A stretch of 31,698 nucleotides of DNA from an uncultured Verrucomicrobiota bacterium (GCA_937873255.1 CALMVM010000289.1:1-31698); one strand, 5' to 3'. Shown: positions 24,662 through 31,698, counted from the first letter of the stretch. Notes: a model not told the origin generated them from the sequence alone. A program made the numbers and translations.

Positions 24662-26149
24662 TCAGTCGTACACGCCCAGCATCCACCAGTGGGCCTGCCG
24701 GTGGTTGGCTAGCCGGTACAGGCCGCCGCGCGCCAGCTCCACGTCCCATTCTTCCCAGCGCCACGCGGCGTCCCGGTCCCACCAGTTGCCATCCAGCCGC
24801 CAAGGGCCGGTGCTGGCCCGGATCGCCCCTTCCACCTCCCGGGCTTGCAGCCACGCGGGTTTTTCGTCGGCGTTCGCCACGGTCGCTTTCCACGGTGGCC
24901 GGTATCGGCGCAGGCCGAGGCCCAGCGGTAGGATGCCGGGGATCATCGGCGCAAACGATGGTTTTCCGCGCGGCTTTTCATTCGCGAATTCGGGTGGCTC
25001 CAGGCAAAAGCGGTTGGGGCGGTGGGTGGGCATTCGTTGCGGGGTGCCGACGTGCTCCGCGCCGACGATGCCTTCGAGCCGGGCCAGGGTCTCCGAGAAA
25101 CCGTTCGGATCACGCAAACTGCCCTCCCACAGACGGGTCTGGTGGTCACGCGGGGTGCTTGGGCAAGCACGGAGCCGGAACCCGTTTACCCGTGAGGCGG
25201 TTTTGAGGGTGTCGAGGTAGGTAGCCGCGATGCGAAAGAGCACGTCCACCTCGCACGTCGGGGCCGGGAGGCGGATCGTGCGTGCGAGCGTCGTCCGATC
25301 TTCCAGGTCGAGGATGATCTCGATGGCCCCCACCAGGAGCAGGTCTGCCCGCAGCCGCCGGGCCAACTGTTCCAGGGAACGCCGCAGACGAAAGAGCACG
25401 GGTTCGAGGGTGTCCACGCCACCCTCGAATTCCGTCAGTTCCTCGTAGGTTTCGCCCGCGCGTACCAAGCGCAGCGGCCGAAAACTGCCGCCGTCGGCGC
25501 GGTCCCAAAGCGCTAAGCCTTCGACGCCCAAGCGTTCGGCCACCTGCTGGCGGTCCAGGGCACGCAAGTCGCCCACCCGTTGGATGCCCCAGTCGTAGAG
25601 CACGTCCAGGATAGGTTCCGAAGGACCCAGCACCATGACGGGCAATTGCGCGAGGCTTTGCCGGGAATCGTCGGTGATGAGGACAGGACGCGCGAGCTGC
25701 GCCGCCTGGAGGCTGGCGTCGGGCGTGGCCGCGATACCGACCTGCGCCTGCAAACGCAGGAGCCGCAGTTCTTCCACCAAATCCCACGCCCAAGACGCGT
25801 GGTCCAGTTCGCCGTGCCGACGCAAATCGAGGGTGCAGCAGCCGCTTGAGGTGTTTTCCAGATACGGCGAGGCCCGCTCCGCCGCCTGGAGCAAGGCGGC
25901 GGTCGCCACCGCTTCCTGCCGCTCGTTACGGCGTCGAAACACGAGGTCCGGGCACCGCGCCTGCGCCTGCGGCACGCTCATGCCGACGCTGACGCCGGCG
26001 CACTGCGCCGCGACGTTACTCTGCCGGATAAAGGGAACGCCGCTGCCGGCGGCGTCACTCAAAAGGACGGCGGGCGTGGACCCGAGATCCGCTTCGGCGC
26101 GTGAAGCGCATTGCAGCTCGAAGTCCGGGATGAGCACGGCCGCGTACAT
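24662..26149 (-). CDS. imuB: ImuB, inactive Y-family polymerase-like protein
   Basis: This is a 495-aa Y-family (DinB-related) protein that starts MYAAVLIPDFELQCA. In active polymerases this segment carries DxDAFFASVE, and the later SIDE motif supplies two more acids. Here the counterpart reads CTLDLRRHGEL, so the metal-binding acids are lost, as is characteristic of ImuB. It therefore acts as an adaptor that brings DnaE2 to the sliding clamp. The palm/fingers part spans about residues 1-200, a helix-hairpin-helix thumb follows (DLRALDRQQVAERLG near 195), and the little-finger and C-terminal regions run to the end. I did not find an obvious clamp-binding peptide. It starts 16 bp after imuA, so the genes are co-transcribed. 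Confidence 0.93.
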   Translation of the reverse strand: MYAAVLIPDFELQCASRAEADLGSTPAVLLSDAAGSGVPFIRQSNVAAQCAGVSVGMSVPQAQARCPDLVFRRRNERQEAVATAALLQAAERASPYLENTSSGCCTLDLRRHGELDHASWAWDLVEELRLLRLQAQVGIAATPDASLQAAQLARPVLITDDSRQSLAQLPVMVLGPSEPILDVLYDWGIQRVGDLRALDRQQVAERLGVEGLALWDRADGGSFRPLRLVRAGETYEELTEFEGGVDTLEPVLFRLRRSLEQLARRLRADLLLVGAIEIILDLEDRTTLARTIRLPAPTCEVDVLFRIAATYLDTLKTASRVNGFRLRACPSTPRDHQTRLWEGSLRDPNGFSETLARLEGIVGAEHVGTPQRMPTHRPNRFCLEPPEFANEKPRGKPSFAPMIPGILPLGLGLRRYRPPWKATVANADEKPAWLQAREVEGAIRASTGPWRLDGNWWDRDAAWRWEEWDVELARGGLYRLANHRQAHWWMLGVYD

Positions 26150-26165
26150 ACAAACGAAAGGGTCT

Positions 26166-26882
26166 CTAACCAGCCATGAAGGAAGCGATTTGGGCCTGGT
26201 GCCCGAAGCATGGAGAAGAGCGGGCGCGCACGGTTTCCATGTGCAGGCTGGCGGTGAGCTGATCGCGCAACAGGTCCAGCGCGGGCAACCCGAACATCCG
26301 GGTCAGGCGCACCGTGCAGGCGGCGCTTCCCACCACCGGAGTCGGGGTGAAGACGAGGGCCACGCAGCCGTTGTTCTCGGCGACTCGCTGGAGGCGATAC
26401 CAGTAGGTGGAGGCAATGGCGCGCACCTGCCGCTCCGTGCACATCATCAGGTCGAGCACCACCAGAGGCAGGTTGTTGTCCCGGCAAAGCAGGTCGGTGG
26501 CTTTGATGGCCTGCTCGGGCTCGTGGCAGCGCACCCAGAGCAACGCCGACAACTGCTCGTTGGAAAGGCCGTCGGGATCGAAGGAATCCCCTGCGTCCAC
26601 CAGCGCCAGGTGCTTCCTGGCGACGTAGGTGGATTCAACGAGGGCTTGGATGATCGTCTGGCTGCCCATGCCGTGCCTCGGGCAGACGACTTCCGTCAGG
26701 GCCGCCTCCGGCAACCCGCCGTCCAGGCACCGGTCAAAAGCCTCGATGCCCGTGGACCGCCGCGGCTGGGCGGGTTGCTCCGCCGCCGGGGGAAACTTCT
26801 GGGCGAGCAGCGCACGCAACTCGATAATTTTCTGCCCCGGCGCTTCTTCCGGGTGGCGGGAAAGAAGCGATTGGGGTAGCAT
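26166..26882 (-). CDS. imuA: ImuA-like RecA-related protein
   Basis: This is a 238-aa RecA-fold relative, the first gene of the mutasome operon. The segment RRSTGIEAFDRCLDGGLP (41-58) and the strand ALTEVVCPRHGMGSQ (61-75) align with the start of the RecA core, but the Walker A lysine is missing (CPRHGMGS at 67-74), so ATP binding is probably lost or changed. A hydrophobic VVLDLMM strand near residue 140 occupies the Walker B place. ImuA proteins bind ImuB and RecA and modulate translesion synthesis. The ATG at 26882 lies inside the LexA palindrome, leaving no room for a leader; transcription may be leaderless, or the true start may be further in, for example the TTG codon about 22 codons downstream. 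The end is 16 bp from imuB. Confidence 0.85.
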   Translation of the reverse strand: MLPQSLLSRHPEEAPGQKIIELRALLAQKFPPAAEQPAQPRRSTGIEAFDRCLDGGLPEAALTEVVCPRHGMGSQTIIQALVESTYVARKHLALVDAGDSFDPDGLSNEQLSALLWVRCHEPEQAIKATDLLCRDNNLPLVVLDLMMCTERQVRAIASTYWYRLQRVAENNGCVALVFTPTPVVGSAACTVRLTRMFGLPALDLLRDQLTASLHMETVRARSSPCFGHQAQIASFMAG

Positions 26883-26903
26883 AGTAGTTCAAACGAACTA
26901 CTA
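26882..26903. promoter_or_regulatory. LexA box at imuA
   Basis: TAGTAGTTC-AAAC-GAACTACTA is a perfect palindrome of 9-bp arms and a 4-bp spacer. Its core GTTC-N4-GAAC matches the TGTTC-N4-GAACA-type LexA motif reported for Verrucomicrobia. It lies at the 5' end of imuA-imuB-dnaE2 and should silence this operon until SOS induction. A perfect 9-bp-arm palindrome in this position is unlikely by chance. Confidence 0.85.
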
Positions 26904-26959
26904 CAGGCAAAAAGCTGCCTCGCAAACAATAAATTGCGTGGGGGCAGGTTCCTGGATAT

Positions 26960-26975
26960 AAGTTCTTTTGAGCTT
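26960..26975. promoter_or_regulatory. Second LexA box, upstream of lexA
   Basis: AAGTTC-TTTT-GAGCTT has the same spacing as the box at imuA and differs from a perfect palindrome by one base in the right arm (GAGCTT for GAACTT). It lies 24 bp before the lexA start codon, where autoregulation of lexA is expected. A weaker site here would allow basal repressor synthesis. Confidence 0.6.
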
Positions 26976-26999
26976 GCCTTGGACTTTCCATTGCGCTCT

Positions 27000-27653
27000 A
27001 TGACCGCGAACCCCGCATCTTTGACTGCCCATCAGGCGAAGGTGTTGCGCTACCTCGAAGAGCAGCGCGACGCCACGGGCCTGATGCCGTCCACGCGCGA
27101 GGTGCAGGCGCATTTCCGCTTTGCCAGTCAAAGCCAAGCGATGTCCGTGCTGCGGGCGCTGGAACGAAAAGGAGCCATCGAGCGATTGCCCAGAAAAGCG
27201 CGCGGGGTGCTACTTTCTGGGCGGCGCGGCCACCACGGTCCGAGGGCGGCCTCGATCCCTGTTCTAGGAACGATCCCTGCCGGGCAGCCGGTCGATGCGA
27301 CCGAGAACGTCCTCGGCTACATCGAGGTCGATCCAAGGTTGTTCGGCTCACCGCCCGAGGCGATGACGTTTTCTTTGCAGGTCCGGGGAGACTCCATGAT
27401 CGGCGCTTCCATCCACGACGGCGACTACGCGGTCCTTCAATCGACCGAAAGCCGCTTACCACATCCAAACGACATCGTGGCCGCCTTGATTGACGGCGAG
27501 GCCACTCTGAAGCGTTATCTGGTGTTGGAAGGCGTACCGTGCCTGAAGGCGGAGAATCCCAAATATCCGGATTTGATTCCCGCGCGAGAGCTGTTGCTAC
27601 AGGGAGTTTACTTGGGTTTGCTGCGGGGCATCCGCCATATCATCGCTGCCTAA
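27000..27653 (+). CDS. lexA: LexA SOS repressor
   Basis: This protein has 217 aa from the ATG at 27000; the frame extends 22 codons upstream, but that part covers the second LexA box. The N-terminal winged HTH (about residues 5-70) reads LTAHQAKVLRYLEEQRDATG and STREVQAHF. The C-terminal S24 autoprotease has the cleavage site Ala94-Gly95 in TIPAGQP, nucleophile Ser132 in GDSMIG and general base Lys171 in ATLKRY, so it should self-cleave when RecA filaments form. It represses the divergent imuA operon and probably itself. A lexA next to imuAB-dnaE2 is a compact mutasome cassette of the kind seen on plasmids. Whether this is the cell's only LexA or an element-borne copy cannot be told. Confidence 0.94.
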   Translation: MTANPASLTAHQAKVLRYLEEQRDATGLMPSTREVQAHFRFASQSQAMSVLRALERKGAIERLPRKARGVLLSGRRGHHGPRAASIPVLGTIPAGQPVDATENVLGYIEVDPRLFGSPPEAMTFSLQVRGDSMIGASIHDGDYAVLQSTESRLPHPNDIVAALIDGEATLKRYLVLEGVPCLKAENPKYPDLIPARELLLQGVYLGLLRGIRHIIAA

Positions 27654-27766
27654 GCTCCGTCGGATGAGGCGGCGGGTTCTCGACTTTTCTGCATCTCCTG
27701 TTCGCTTGCTGCCAATTGGCGCTTGCCCATTTGCAGCGCGGAACCGAGATAACTCGCCAACCGTCC

Positions 27767-27985
27767 ATGAATAAAACGAATCAGGAAAGTTGGGAGGAGA
27801 TCGTTCGCACCGCGCATCTCCTGCGGGTATCGGAGCCGACACTCGAATCCATGGAAGCCGGAGCTGCTGGAGTGCTTCCACCCGAAAAAGTGGAGTTGCC
27901 TGTCCACTATGTGTCAGATGCGATGATTTTGACCGAACTGATCCTTTCGCTTGAAGCTCGCGGTCCCAAGATCTCTGGACCTTGA
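27767..27985 (+). CDS. Small protein of unknown function
   Basis: This is a 72-aa protein that starts at the ATG at 27767 (MNKTNQESWEEIVRTAHLLR). I do not recognise it. It reads as two or three helices (WEEIVRTAHLLRVSEPTLES, then VSDAMILTELILSLEARG) with a proline-containing linker, is acidic and is probably cytoplasmic. It lies in the same direction as lexA, 113 bp downstream, and opposite the Fic gene. The composition and length suit a small accessory protein. It may also be a fragment of a larger gene, since the region to its right up to 28074 is empty apart from a 7-bp hairpin (28046-28063). Confidence 0.4.
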   Translation: MNKTNQESWEEIVRTAHLLRVSEPTLESMEAGAAGVLPPEKVELPVHYVSDAMILTELILSLEARGPKISGP

Positions 27986-28074
27986 GGCAAAGGTGTTCGC
28001 CATCGAGTCTCGCTGACCTTCGCTCGGCTTGATGATCCCGGTGGACAAACGGCAGACCGTTTGGAGCTATGCCC

Positions 28075-28710
28075 TTAACGCCCGCAGTCGTTCGCTTTTT
28101 CCCTCGCCTTCGCCTGTTTCGGCACCTTCGGAACAATGGATGTCGCCGCTTTGAAGCTGACGGCGGCTCCATCCAGGTGGCCCGCCTGGGCCTCGCGCGA
28201 GATTTCCAACATCGTCTCACGCGGGATCGATTGGAAGTCGATCCGGTACCCTGCCTGTTTGGCGATGTCGCCGAGCATCACACGTTGCGTGCGGCCGTTG
28301 CCTTCTCTGAAAGGGTGGAGAGCGTTGATTTCTCCAAAGTAGTAAGCCAGCCGATCACAAAAGCCGTCCTGCGAAAGGGAACGAAGCATGTTCTCCTGAC
28401 GGAGTTGATCGAAGATCCGCTTGCCTTCCGAGGCGATGAATTCGTGACGGCAGAACAGGCTCGCGCCTTTGCTCATGGAAACGGTTCGTAATTCTCCCGC
28501 CCAAGAATACACGTCACGAAAGATGTGACGGTGGATATCGCGTAGATGGTCCAGATCAAACTTCCCCGCGACGGGCCGGCGCTGGATCTGATCGAGCCGG
28601 AGGACGGTGATCCGAGCTTCTGCCTTCGACAGGTCGGCTTGGGCGCGAAAACCGAAAGAATTCTGGAGAACGTCCGACTGCGAATAGCAGTAGGGGTCTT
28701 GTTCGCTCAC
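28075..28710 (-). CDS. Fic-domain toxin (AMP-transferase)
   Basis: This is a 211-aa protein. The Fic signature HPFREGNGRTQR stands at 132-143, complete with the catalytic His132 and the anion-binding GNGR. The target-clamping flap (about 70-85) and the helices YSWAGELRT and FCDRLAYYFGEINAL complete the fold. Class I Fic toxins transfer AMP from ATP to target proteins; VbhT and FicT modify DNA gyrase and topoisomerase IV. It begins with GTG and overlaps the preceding antitoxin gene by 4 bases (GTGA), the usual sign of a coupled toxin-antitoxin pair. The C-terminal 40 residues are basic and less conserved. Its position beside conjugation genes suits a plasmid-addiction role. The enzyme looks active. 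Confidence 0.9.
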   Translation of the reverse strand: MSEQDPYCYSQSDVLQNSFGFRAQADLSKAEARITVLRLDQIQRRPVAGKFDLDHLRDIHRHIFRDVYSWAGELRTVSMSKGASLFCRHEFIASEGKRIFDQLRQENMLRSLSQDGFCDRLAYYFGEINALHPFREGNGRTQRVMLGDIAKQAGYRIDFQSIPRETMLEISREAQAGHLDGAAVSFKAATSIVPKVPKQAKAREKANDCGR

Positions 28711-28928
28711 GCGGAGCCGCTTCTTATCTTCTGAAGCGTGTTCTCAATCGCTTTTTCGAGCGTGATCTCTCCGCGAATCCAAGCGTCGGCCTCCGCGTCG
28801 TCTTCCGGTGTCAGGAAGCCATCCAAGCCTTCCAAGCGCAGGCTGTGACGCGAATCCTCGTGGATCGCCCGTCTCGACCGCATCTCTTCTTCCGAGATCG
28901 GGGGAAGGGATCGGTCGGGTGTGCTCAC
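28707..28928 (-). CDS. VbhA-like Fic antitoxin
   Basis: This is a 73-aa protein with a GTG start at 28928. It carries the inhibitory motif [S/T]xxxE[G/N] as SLRLEG (Ser29, Glu33, Gly34) within the helix RRAIHEDSRHSLRLEG, as in VbhA and other class I Fic antitoxins, where the Glu pairs with the Fic arginine and blocks ATP from taking its reactive position. The rest, ADAWIRGEITLEKAIE, resembles the VbhA C-terminal helices. It is encoded directly before the Fic toxin with a 4-base overlap, the standard order. No palindromic operator is seen in the 50 bp up to trbL. Confidence is good because motif, length and position agree. Confidence 0.85.
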   Translation of the reverse strand: MSTPDRSLPPISEEEMRSRRAIHEDSRHSLRLEGLDGFLTPEDDAEADAWIRGEITLEKAIENTLQKIRSGSA

Positions 28929-28977
28929 AGGGAAATATTATGCCGAAATCGTGAACGTCTCGCAAACCTATACGCCA

Positions 28978-29961
28978 TTATTTTCGCATCGTGGCGACGG
29001 CTCGCAGGGCCGCGTTTTTGACAGCGTTTCCACCGCTGGCAGCAAGCGAAGTACCTCCCGTAGCTACGGCTGCGATGCCCTGTGCTGTGAGACTAGCTGC
29101 CCCCGTCAATGTGCCCATCGCGCTACCGGGTGCGCCGATGTGATTATGGGAAACGAGACCAGCTACCATGGCGGGCACTTTGTCTACGAGCATGGCCACA
29201 ATCACAAGCAGCGCCAGAGTGGAAAGGGCGTTGTCAATTTGCCCCATGTCTGCATTCATGGCGTTAGTGACCAACTGAATCGCTGTGTTCATCAAAAGAT
29301 TCAGCGTGAACAGCCTCAAGCCAGCCGCGATCACGGCTTTGTAGTAGCTGATTGCCATCTCGGAGGTGTACTTCGATCCGCCGAAACCCAATACAAAGAT
29401 TCCGGCATACACCAACGTTAATGCGGTGATTCCAGCAATGATGATGGTCACGACGAGGTAGCAGCCAAGCACGACGCCGATGATTGCTATCAACGACCAT
29501 AGGAGCGCCATCTTGGGGTCCCAAAGGCTCACGTTGCTAACCGCTTGGTGGCTGAAAGCGAGAGCCAACTGCAATACCGTGTTGCCTTGGCCAGCCCCGC
29601 CCCCACCTCCAACGGTGGCTCCTGCCTGTTGAAGGCTGGTGACTATCGAAGCGGCTATTGTCGTACCGTTCGTCAGCAGCCAGTAGAAAAATCCTGTTGT
29701 GATGATGAACCGGACCAATTCCGCGAAAAAATCCATCATGTCAGCTTTTCGCAAAGCGAGCATTGCGCCCGTCCAAACGAGGGAAATCGCTGCCAGCGAC
29801 CAGAACAATCGTTCTGCGTAAGCCTCGATTTGGGTTCCGAACCCTTTGATCGCGTTTGCAAATTGACTTGTTACCTGCGAACCGATGTCCGTTCCCTGCC
29901 CGTAAGCCATCGATCCAAAGCAGAGCAAAACCAGGATTGTCAGCGGGAAGGCTTTCCGCAT
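28978..29961 (-). CDS. trbL: TrbL/VirB6-type conjugation membrane protein
   Basis: This is a 327-aa inner-membrane protein. A signal peptide (MRKAFPLTILVLLCFGSMAYG) is followed by several strongly hydrophobic segments (about residues 50-75, 85-105, 150-175, 178-200 and 230-255), a glycine run (GGGGGAG) near 120 and a Gly/Ala/Thr-rich tail. This is the layout of TrbL, the VirB6 counterpart, which forms part of the inner-membrane channel of a type IV secretion system. It is the last of the trb genes here and overlaps the trbK-like gene by one base (TGATG), so translation is coupled. The order trbI-trbJ-trbK-trbL matches IncP-type operons. The end at 28978 is 50 bp before the Fic antitoxin start. 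Confidence 0.88.
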   Translation of the reverse strand: MRKAFPLTILVLLCFGSMAYGQGTDIGSQVTSQFANAIKGFGTQIEAYAERLFWSLAAISLVWTGAMLALRKADMMDFFAELVRFIITTGFFYWLLTNGTTIAASIVTSLQQAGATVGGGGGAGQGNTVLQLALAFSHQAVSNVSLWDPKMALLWSLIAIIGVVLGCYLVVTIIIAGITALTLVYAGIFVLGFGGSKYTSEMAISYYKAVIAAGLRLFTLNLLMNTAIQLVTNAMNADMGQIDNALSTLALLVIVAMLVDKVPAMVAGLVSHNHIGAPGSAMGTLTGAASLTAQGIAAVATGGTSLAASGGNAVKNAALRAVATMRK

Positions 29962-30170
29962 CAGTGCTGGTCCTCGGGCTTCGGTGTGGGCGATGCCGGC
30001 GTCCCCATGGACAAGTCTAGGGGGACTGGAGTGTAGTTCCCGGCATTCGCTTGGGTTCCCTGCTTTGTTTTCTCACGTTCAGCCTGCAACTTCGCTTTCT
30101 CGGAGTTGTCGCAAGCTGCCATAGTGACGATGCAGAAAACTGCTAAAGAGATGAGGAGATAGCGGTTCAT
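29961..30170 (-). CDS. TrbK-like lipoprotein
   Basis: This protein has 69 aa from the ATG at 30170; a TTG at 30185 would add MNAPQ, but the signal peptide begins at MNRYLLI. The hydrophobic stretch ends in the lipobox TMAAC, so Cys20 is expected to be lipidated after cleavage. A short charged mature part follows (DNSEKAKLQAEREKTKQG). TrbK of IncP plasmids is a small lipoprotein for entry exclusion, encoded between trbJ and trbL, exactly the position here. The sequence similarity to TrbK is not strong, so the name rests on size, lipobox and position. Its C-terminal part NAGNYTPVPLDLSM resembles the end of the adjacent TrbJ. Confidence 0.7.
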   Translation of the reverse strand: MNRYLLISLAVFCIVTMAACDNSEKAKLQAEREKTKQGTQANAGNYTPVPLDLSMGTPASPTPKPEDQH

Positions 30171-30186
30171 TTGCGGCGCATTCAAG

Positions 30187-30948
30187 TTACTGCATTGAGA
30201 AGTTTAGTGGGGCCGCGGTGTAGGCACCGGCGTTGACACGCATACCGTTTTGCGTTGCAGCGGCCTCTGCGGCTTCCTTATTCGCCAGACTCGCATTGCG
30301 TGCGGTGGTCGCATCGGCGAGGTGGACAAGCAGCCCACGCAATTGCTGCAACTGCGCGACCTGTGCGCTGGCGAGCTGCATCCCGGCCTGCAACGCCTGG
30401 AGTTCACCGGAAGCTCCCTGCGCGCTGGCGGTCATCTTGCTCAAGACGGCGGCATCGTGGGCCATGTTCGCGTTCTGGGCGGACAGGTTCTGCACGACGG
30501 CCCCGTAGGAGGCGATTTCCGTGGCTGAACCATTGGCCATGCTCTGGCGGTAAGCCACCAGCGTGGGCGGATGCTGGTTCCACTGTGCCTGGGTCTGAAA
30601 CTGCGTGAGGAAACTGTTGTAGGCCCCGGTGGTGCCGTTGACCGTGCCGACCAACTGGTTGAGCGACGTGCTGGCGTCCGCCCACTTGTAAGTCCCAAGC
30701 GCCTGTAAGTTCTGGAGCTGCGCTTGGTATTGCTGGAGCTGGGTCTCGTACTGCTGCACCTGCTTGGCGTACTGGGTGACCTGCTCGGCGTAGCTCATCA
30801 CGTGCGAGCCTGCCGTGATGGTGGCCTGCACGGTGTTGAGCGGGTCGGTGACAACGTATTGCGCCCGCGCCTGCTGAGCGTGGGAAAGCCAGCCCGCGCC
30901 GAGGAGGAATGCGGCGGCCAAGGAATGTGTTCTGCGATGGGTTTTCAT
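30187..30948 (-). CDS. trbJ: TrbJ/VirB5-type conjugation protein
   Basis: This is a 253-aa exported protein. A signal peptide with an AQQARAQ cleavage region is followed by a long Gln-rich coiled coil (EQVTQYAKQVQQYETQLQQY, about residues 56-75, and on to 85) and further helices (QAGMQLASAQVAQLQQLRGL near 188-207). This is the character of TrbJ, the VirB5-like minor pilus or tip protein of the P-type mating apparatus. It is part of the trbI-J-K-L operon; trbK starts 17 bp downstream. The last residues NAGAYTAAPLNFSM recur in the trbK-like lipoprotein. The signal peptide and operon position make the call firm. Confidence 0.85.
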   Translation of the reverse strand: MKTHRRTHSLAAAFLLGAGWLSHAQQARAQYVVTDPLNTVQATITAGSHVMSYAEQVTQYAKQVQQYETQLQQYQAQLQNLQALGTYKWADASTSLNQLVGTVNGTTGAYNSFLTQFQTQAQWNQHPPTLVAYRQSMANGSATEIASYGAVVQNLSAQNANMAHDAAVLSKMTASAQGASGELQALQAGMQLASAQVAQLQQLRGLLVHLADATTARNASLANKEAAEAAATQNGMRVNAGAYTAAPLNFSMQ

Positions 30949-30980
30949 TTTGGAGTTTAGCGGCTAAACCAACGTGGAAT

Positions 30981-31613
30981 TCACTTTGCCAGGCGGTACT
31001 GGAAGTCCTGGTACGGGGTCATCTCGAAGTCTTTGACCACCAAAATATTGAACCGGTAACCCGGCCGGATTTTGATGGTGGGTGCGACGTTGAGGTTCTT
31101 TTGGATCATCTGGGCGATGACGTTGCCAAACACGTTGCCGAGCGACTGGCTCAGGTTTTGTTGCAGCCCGTTGTTGCTGTAGGCGGAGGCACTCAGGTTG
31201 GCGTTGGCCGCCGGCACGCTCTGCGCCAACTGCTGGCTGTAGGATACCCCGCCCACGACAGCGGAGAGCAGGATGGCGGAGCCGAACGTACGCAGGTAAT
31301 GATTGTCCACCTGGTCGGCGAATCCGGCGTACCCTCCCCCGTCGGTGCCCGGCTGCGAGCCCACGTCCAGCGCGCGGCCGTCGGGAAAAATGATCCGCTG
31401 CCAGGCAATGAACACCCGGTCCTGGCCGTAGCCCACGTTGGCCGAGTACGCGCCGACCAGGCGGCTGCCTTGGGGCAGGAGCAGGTACTGGCCGGTCGGC
31501 GTGTCGAACACGTTCTGGGACACCTGGGCGATGATCGTGCCGGGCAGTTCGGAATTGACGCCGGAGATGAGGACGCCCGGAATGACGCTGCCGAAGAAAA
31601 AGAAAAAAAACAA
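30981..31613 (-). pseudogene. trbI: trbI/virB10 3' part, truncated at the 5' end
   Basis: The TrbI/VirB10 homologous part runs from residue GSVIPG (31592) to the stop and includes the channel-forming C-terminal domain: SELPGTIIAQVSQNVFDT, LLLPQGSRLVGAY, QRIIFPDGRALDVG and an RPGYRFNILVVKD end. Normal TrbI has roughly 200 more N-terminal residues (cytoplasmic tail, inner-membrane helix, Pro-rich linker). Here the frame begins only 21 bases earlier with TTG and a run of phenylalanines from a T-rich tract, right after an in-frame TAG. All three minus-strand frames upstream contain stops, so a simple frameshift does not restore the protein. The gene is 33 bp before trbJ. It is likely non-functional, unless the break is an assembly error. 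Confidence 0.8.
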
Positions 31614-31698
31614 CTCATTCTACAACCTATCATTAATCAACAAACGGTGCGGATTGACCGCGTCGAATTGGCTCAAACCCGTAAGGTCGGCCTGGGGC
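31593..31698. other. Unrelated sequence joined to trbI at the window end
   Basis: The last 106 bp do not encode any part of TrbI. The junction is a purine-rich tract on the plus strand (GAAGAAAAAGAAAAAAAAC, 31592-31610). Two plus-strand frames stay open to the window end, one reading KKQLILQPIINQQTV and then RIDRVELAQ. It could be the edge of an insertion sequence or prophage, a deletion joint, or a chimeric contig end. No inverted repeat can be assigned from so short a piece. Confidence 0.55.

Noticed and set aside
28046..28063. CAAACGG/CCGTTTG hairpin after the Fic gene
   Set aside because: It is a perfect 7-bp stem but has no T run on either side, so it is not called as a terminator.
31590..31615. 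Programmed or accidental frameshift at the T-rich tract of trbI
   Set aside because: All three upstream frames contain stop codons between 31613 and the window end, so no single shift would join a TrbI N-terminus.
1..31698. CRISPR array or cas genes
   Set aside because: No regularly spaced repeats were seen apart from the two-copy 15-bp tandem at 20737-20766, and no Cas-like protein is present.

Overview
The window is about 31.7 kb of accessory DNA from a GC-rich bacterium, most likely carried on an integrative/conjugative element or a conjugative plasmid. The best lineage hint is the SOS block at 21475-27653. Its LexA repressor sits next to palindromes of the form GTTC-N4-GAAC, which matches the LexA motif reported for Verrucomicrobiota and differs from the E. 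coli and Bacillus boxes. The DUF932-type protein and the small unrecognised genes fit that lineage, but this is inference and no rRNA or housekeeping gene is present to confirm it.

Layout. (1) 1-1713: a terminator of an upstream gene, a DUF932-type gene, a divergent small DNA-binding protein gene, then a non-coding stretch ending in a tRNA-T-arm-like sequence and a strong terminator, which may be an old attachment site. (2) 1714-4880: two AT-richer genes of poorly known families. (3) 5054-10251: a dense nuclease cluster made of a NERD-nuclease/UvrD-type helicase, a GIY-YIG protein and an EVE-like/HNH nuclease on the minus strand, and a HIT-family protein followed by a CxxC-type HNH protein on the plus strand. 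(4) 10498-14075: an AT-richer AAA-ATPase/subtilase pair of the IetA/IetS type. (5) 14265-18424: a type III-like restriction-modification pair (Mod, Res) with overlapping stop and start codons. (6) 18546-19526: a tyrosine recombinase. (7) 19561-21461: three small minus-strand genes of unknown function and two XRE-family regulators, with a tandem 15-bp repeat in the divergent promoter region. (8) 21475-27653: imuA-imuB-dnaE2 mutasome operon divergent from lexA, with two LexA-box-like palindromes between them. (9) 27767-28928: a small unknown gene and a Fic toxin with a VbhA-like antitoxin. (10) 28978-31613: trbL, trbK-like, trbJ and the 3' part of trbI, in the order seen in IncP Trb mating-pair-formation operons. 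trbI is cut off at about 31592 by unrelated sequence.

How it fits together. The right side supplies transfer genes and mutagenic SOS repair, the middle supplies an integrase and regulators, and 1.7-18.4 kb is a defence island. Known-type modules (type III R-M, IetAS) flank a nuclease-rich cluster at 5-10 kb that I do not recognise as one described system. That cluster, together with the two genes at 1.7-4.9 kb, is the best candidate for undescribed biology here.
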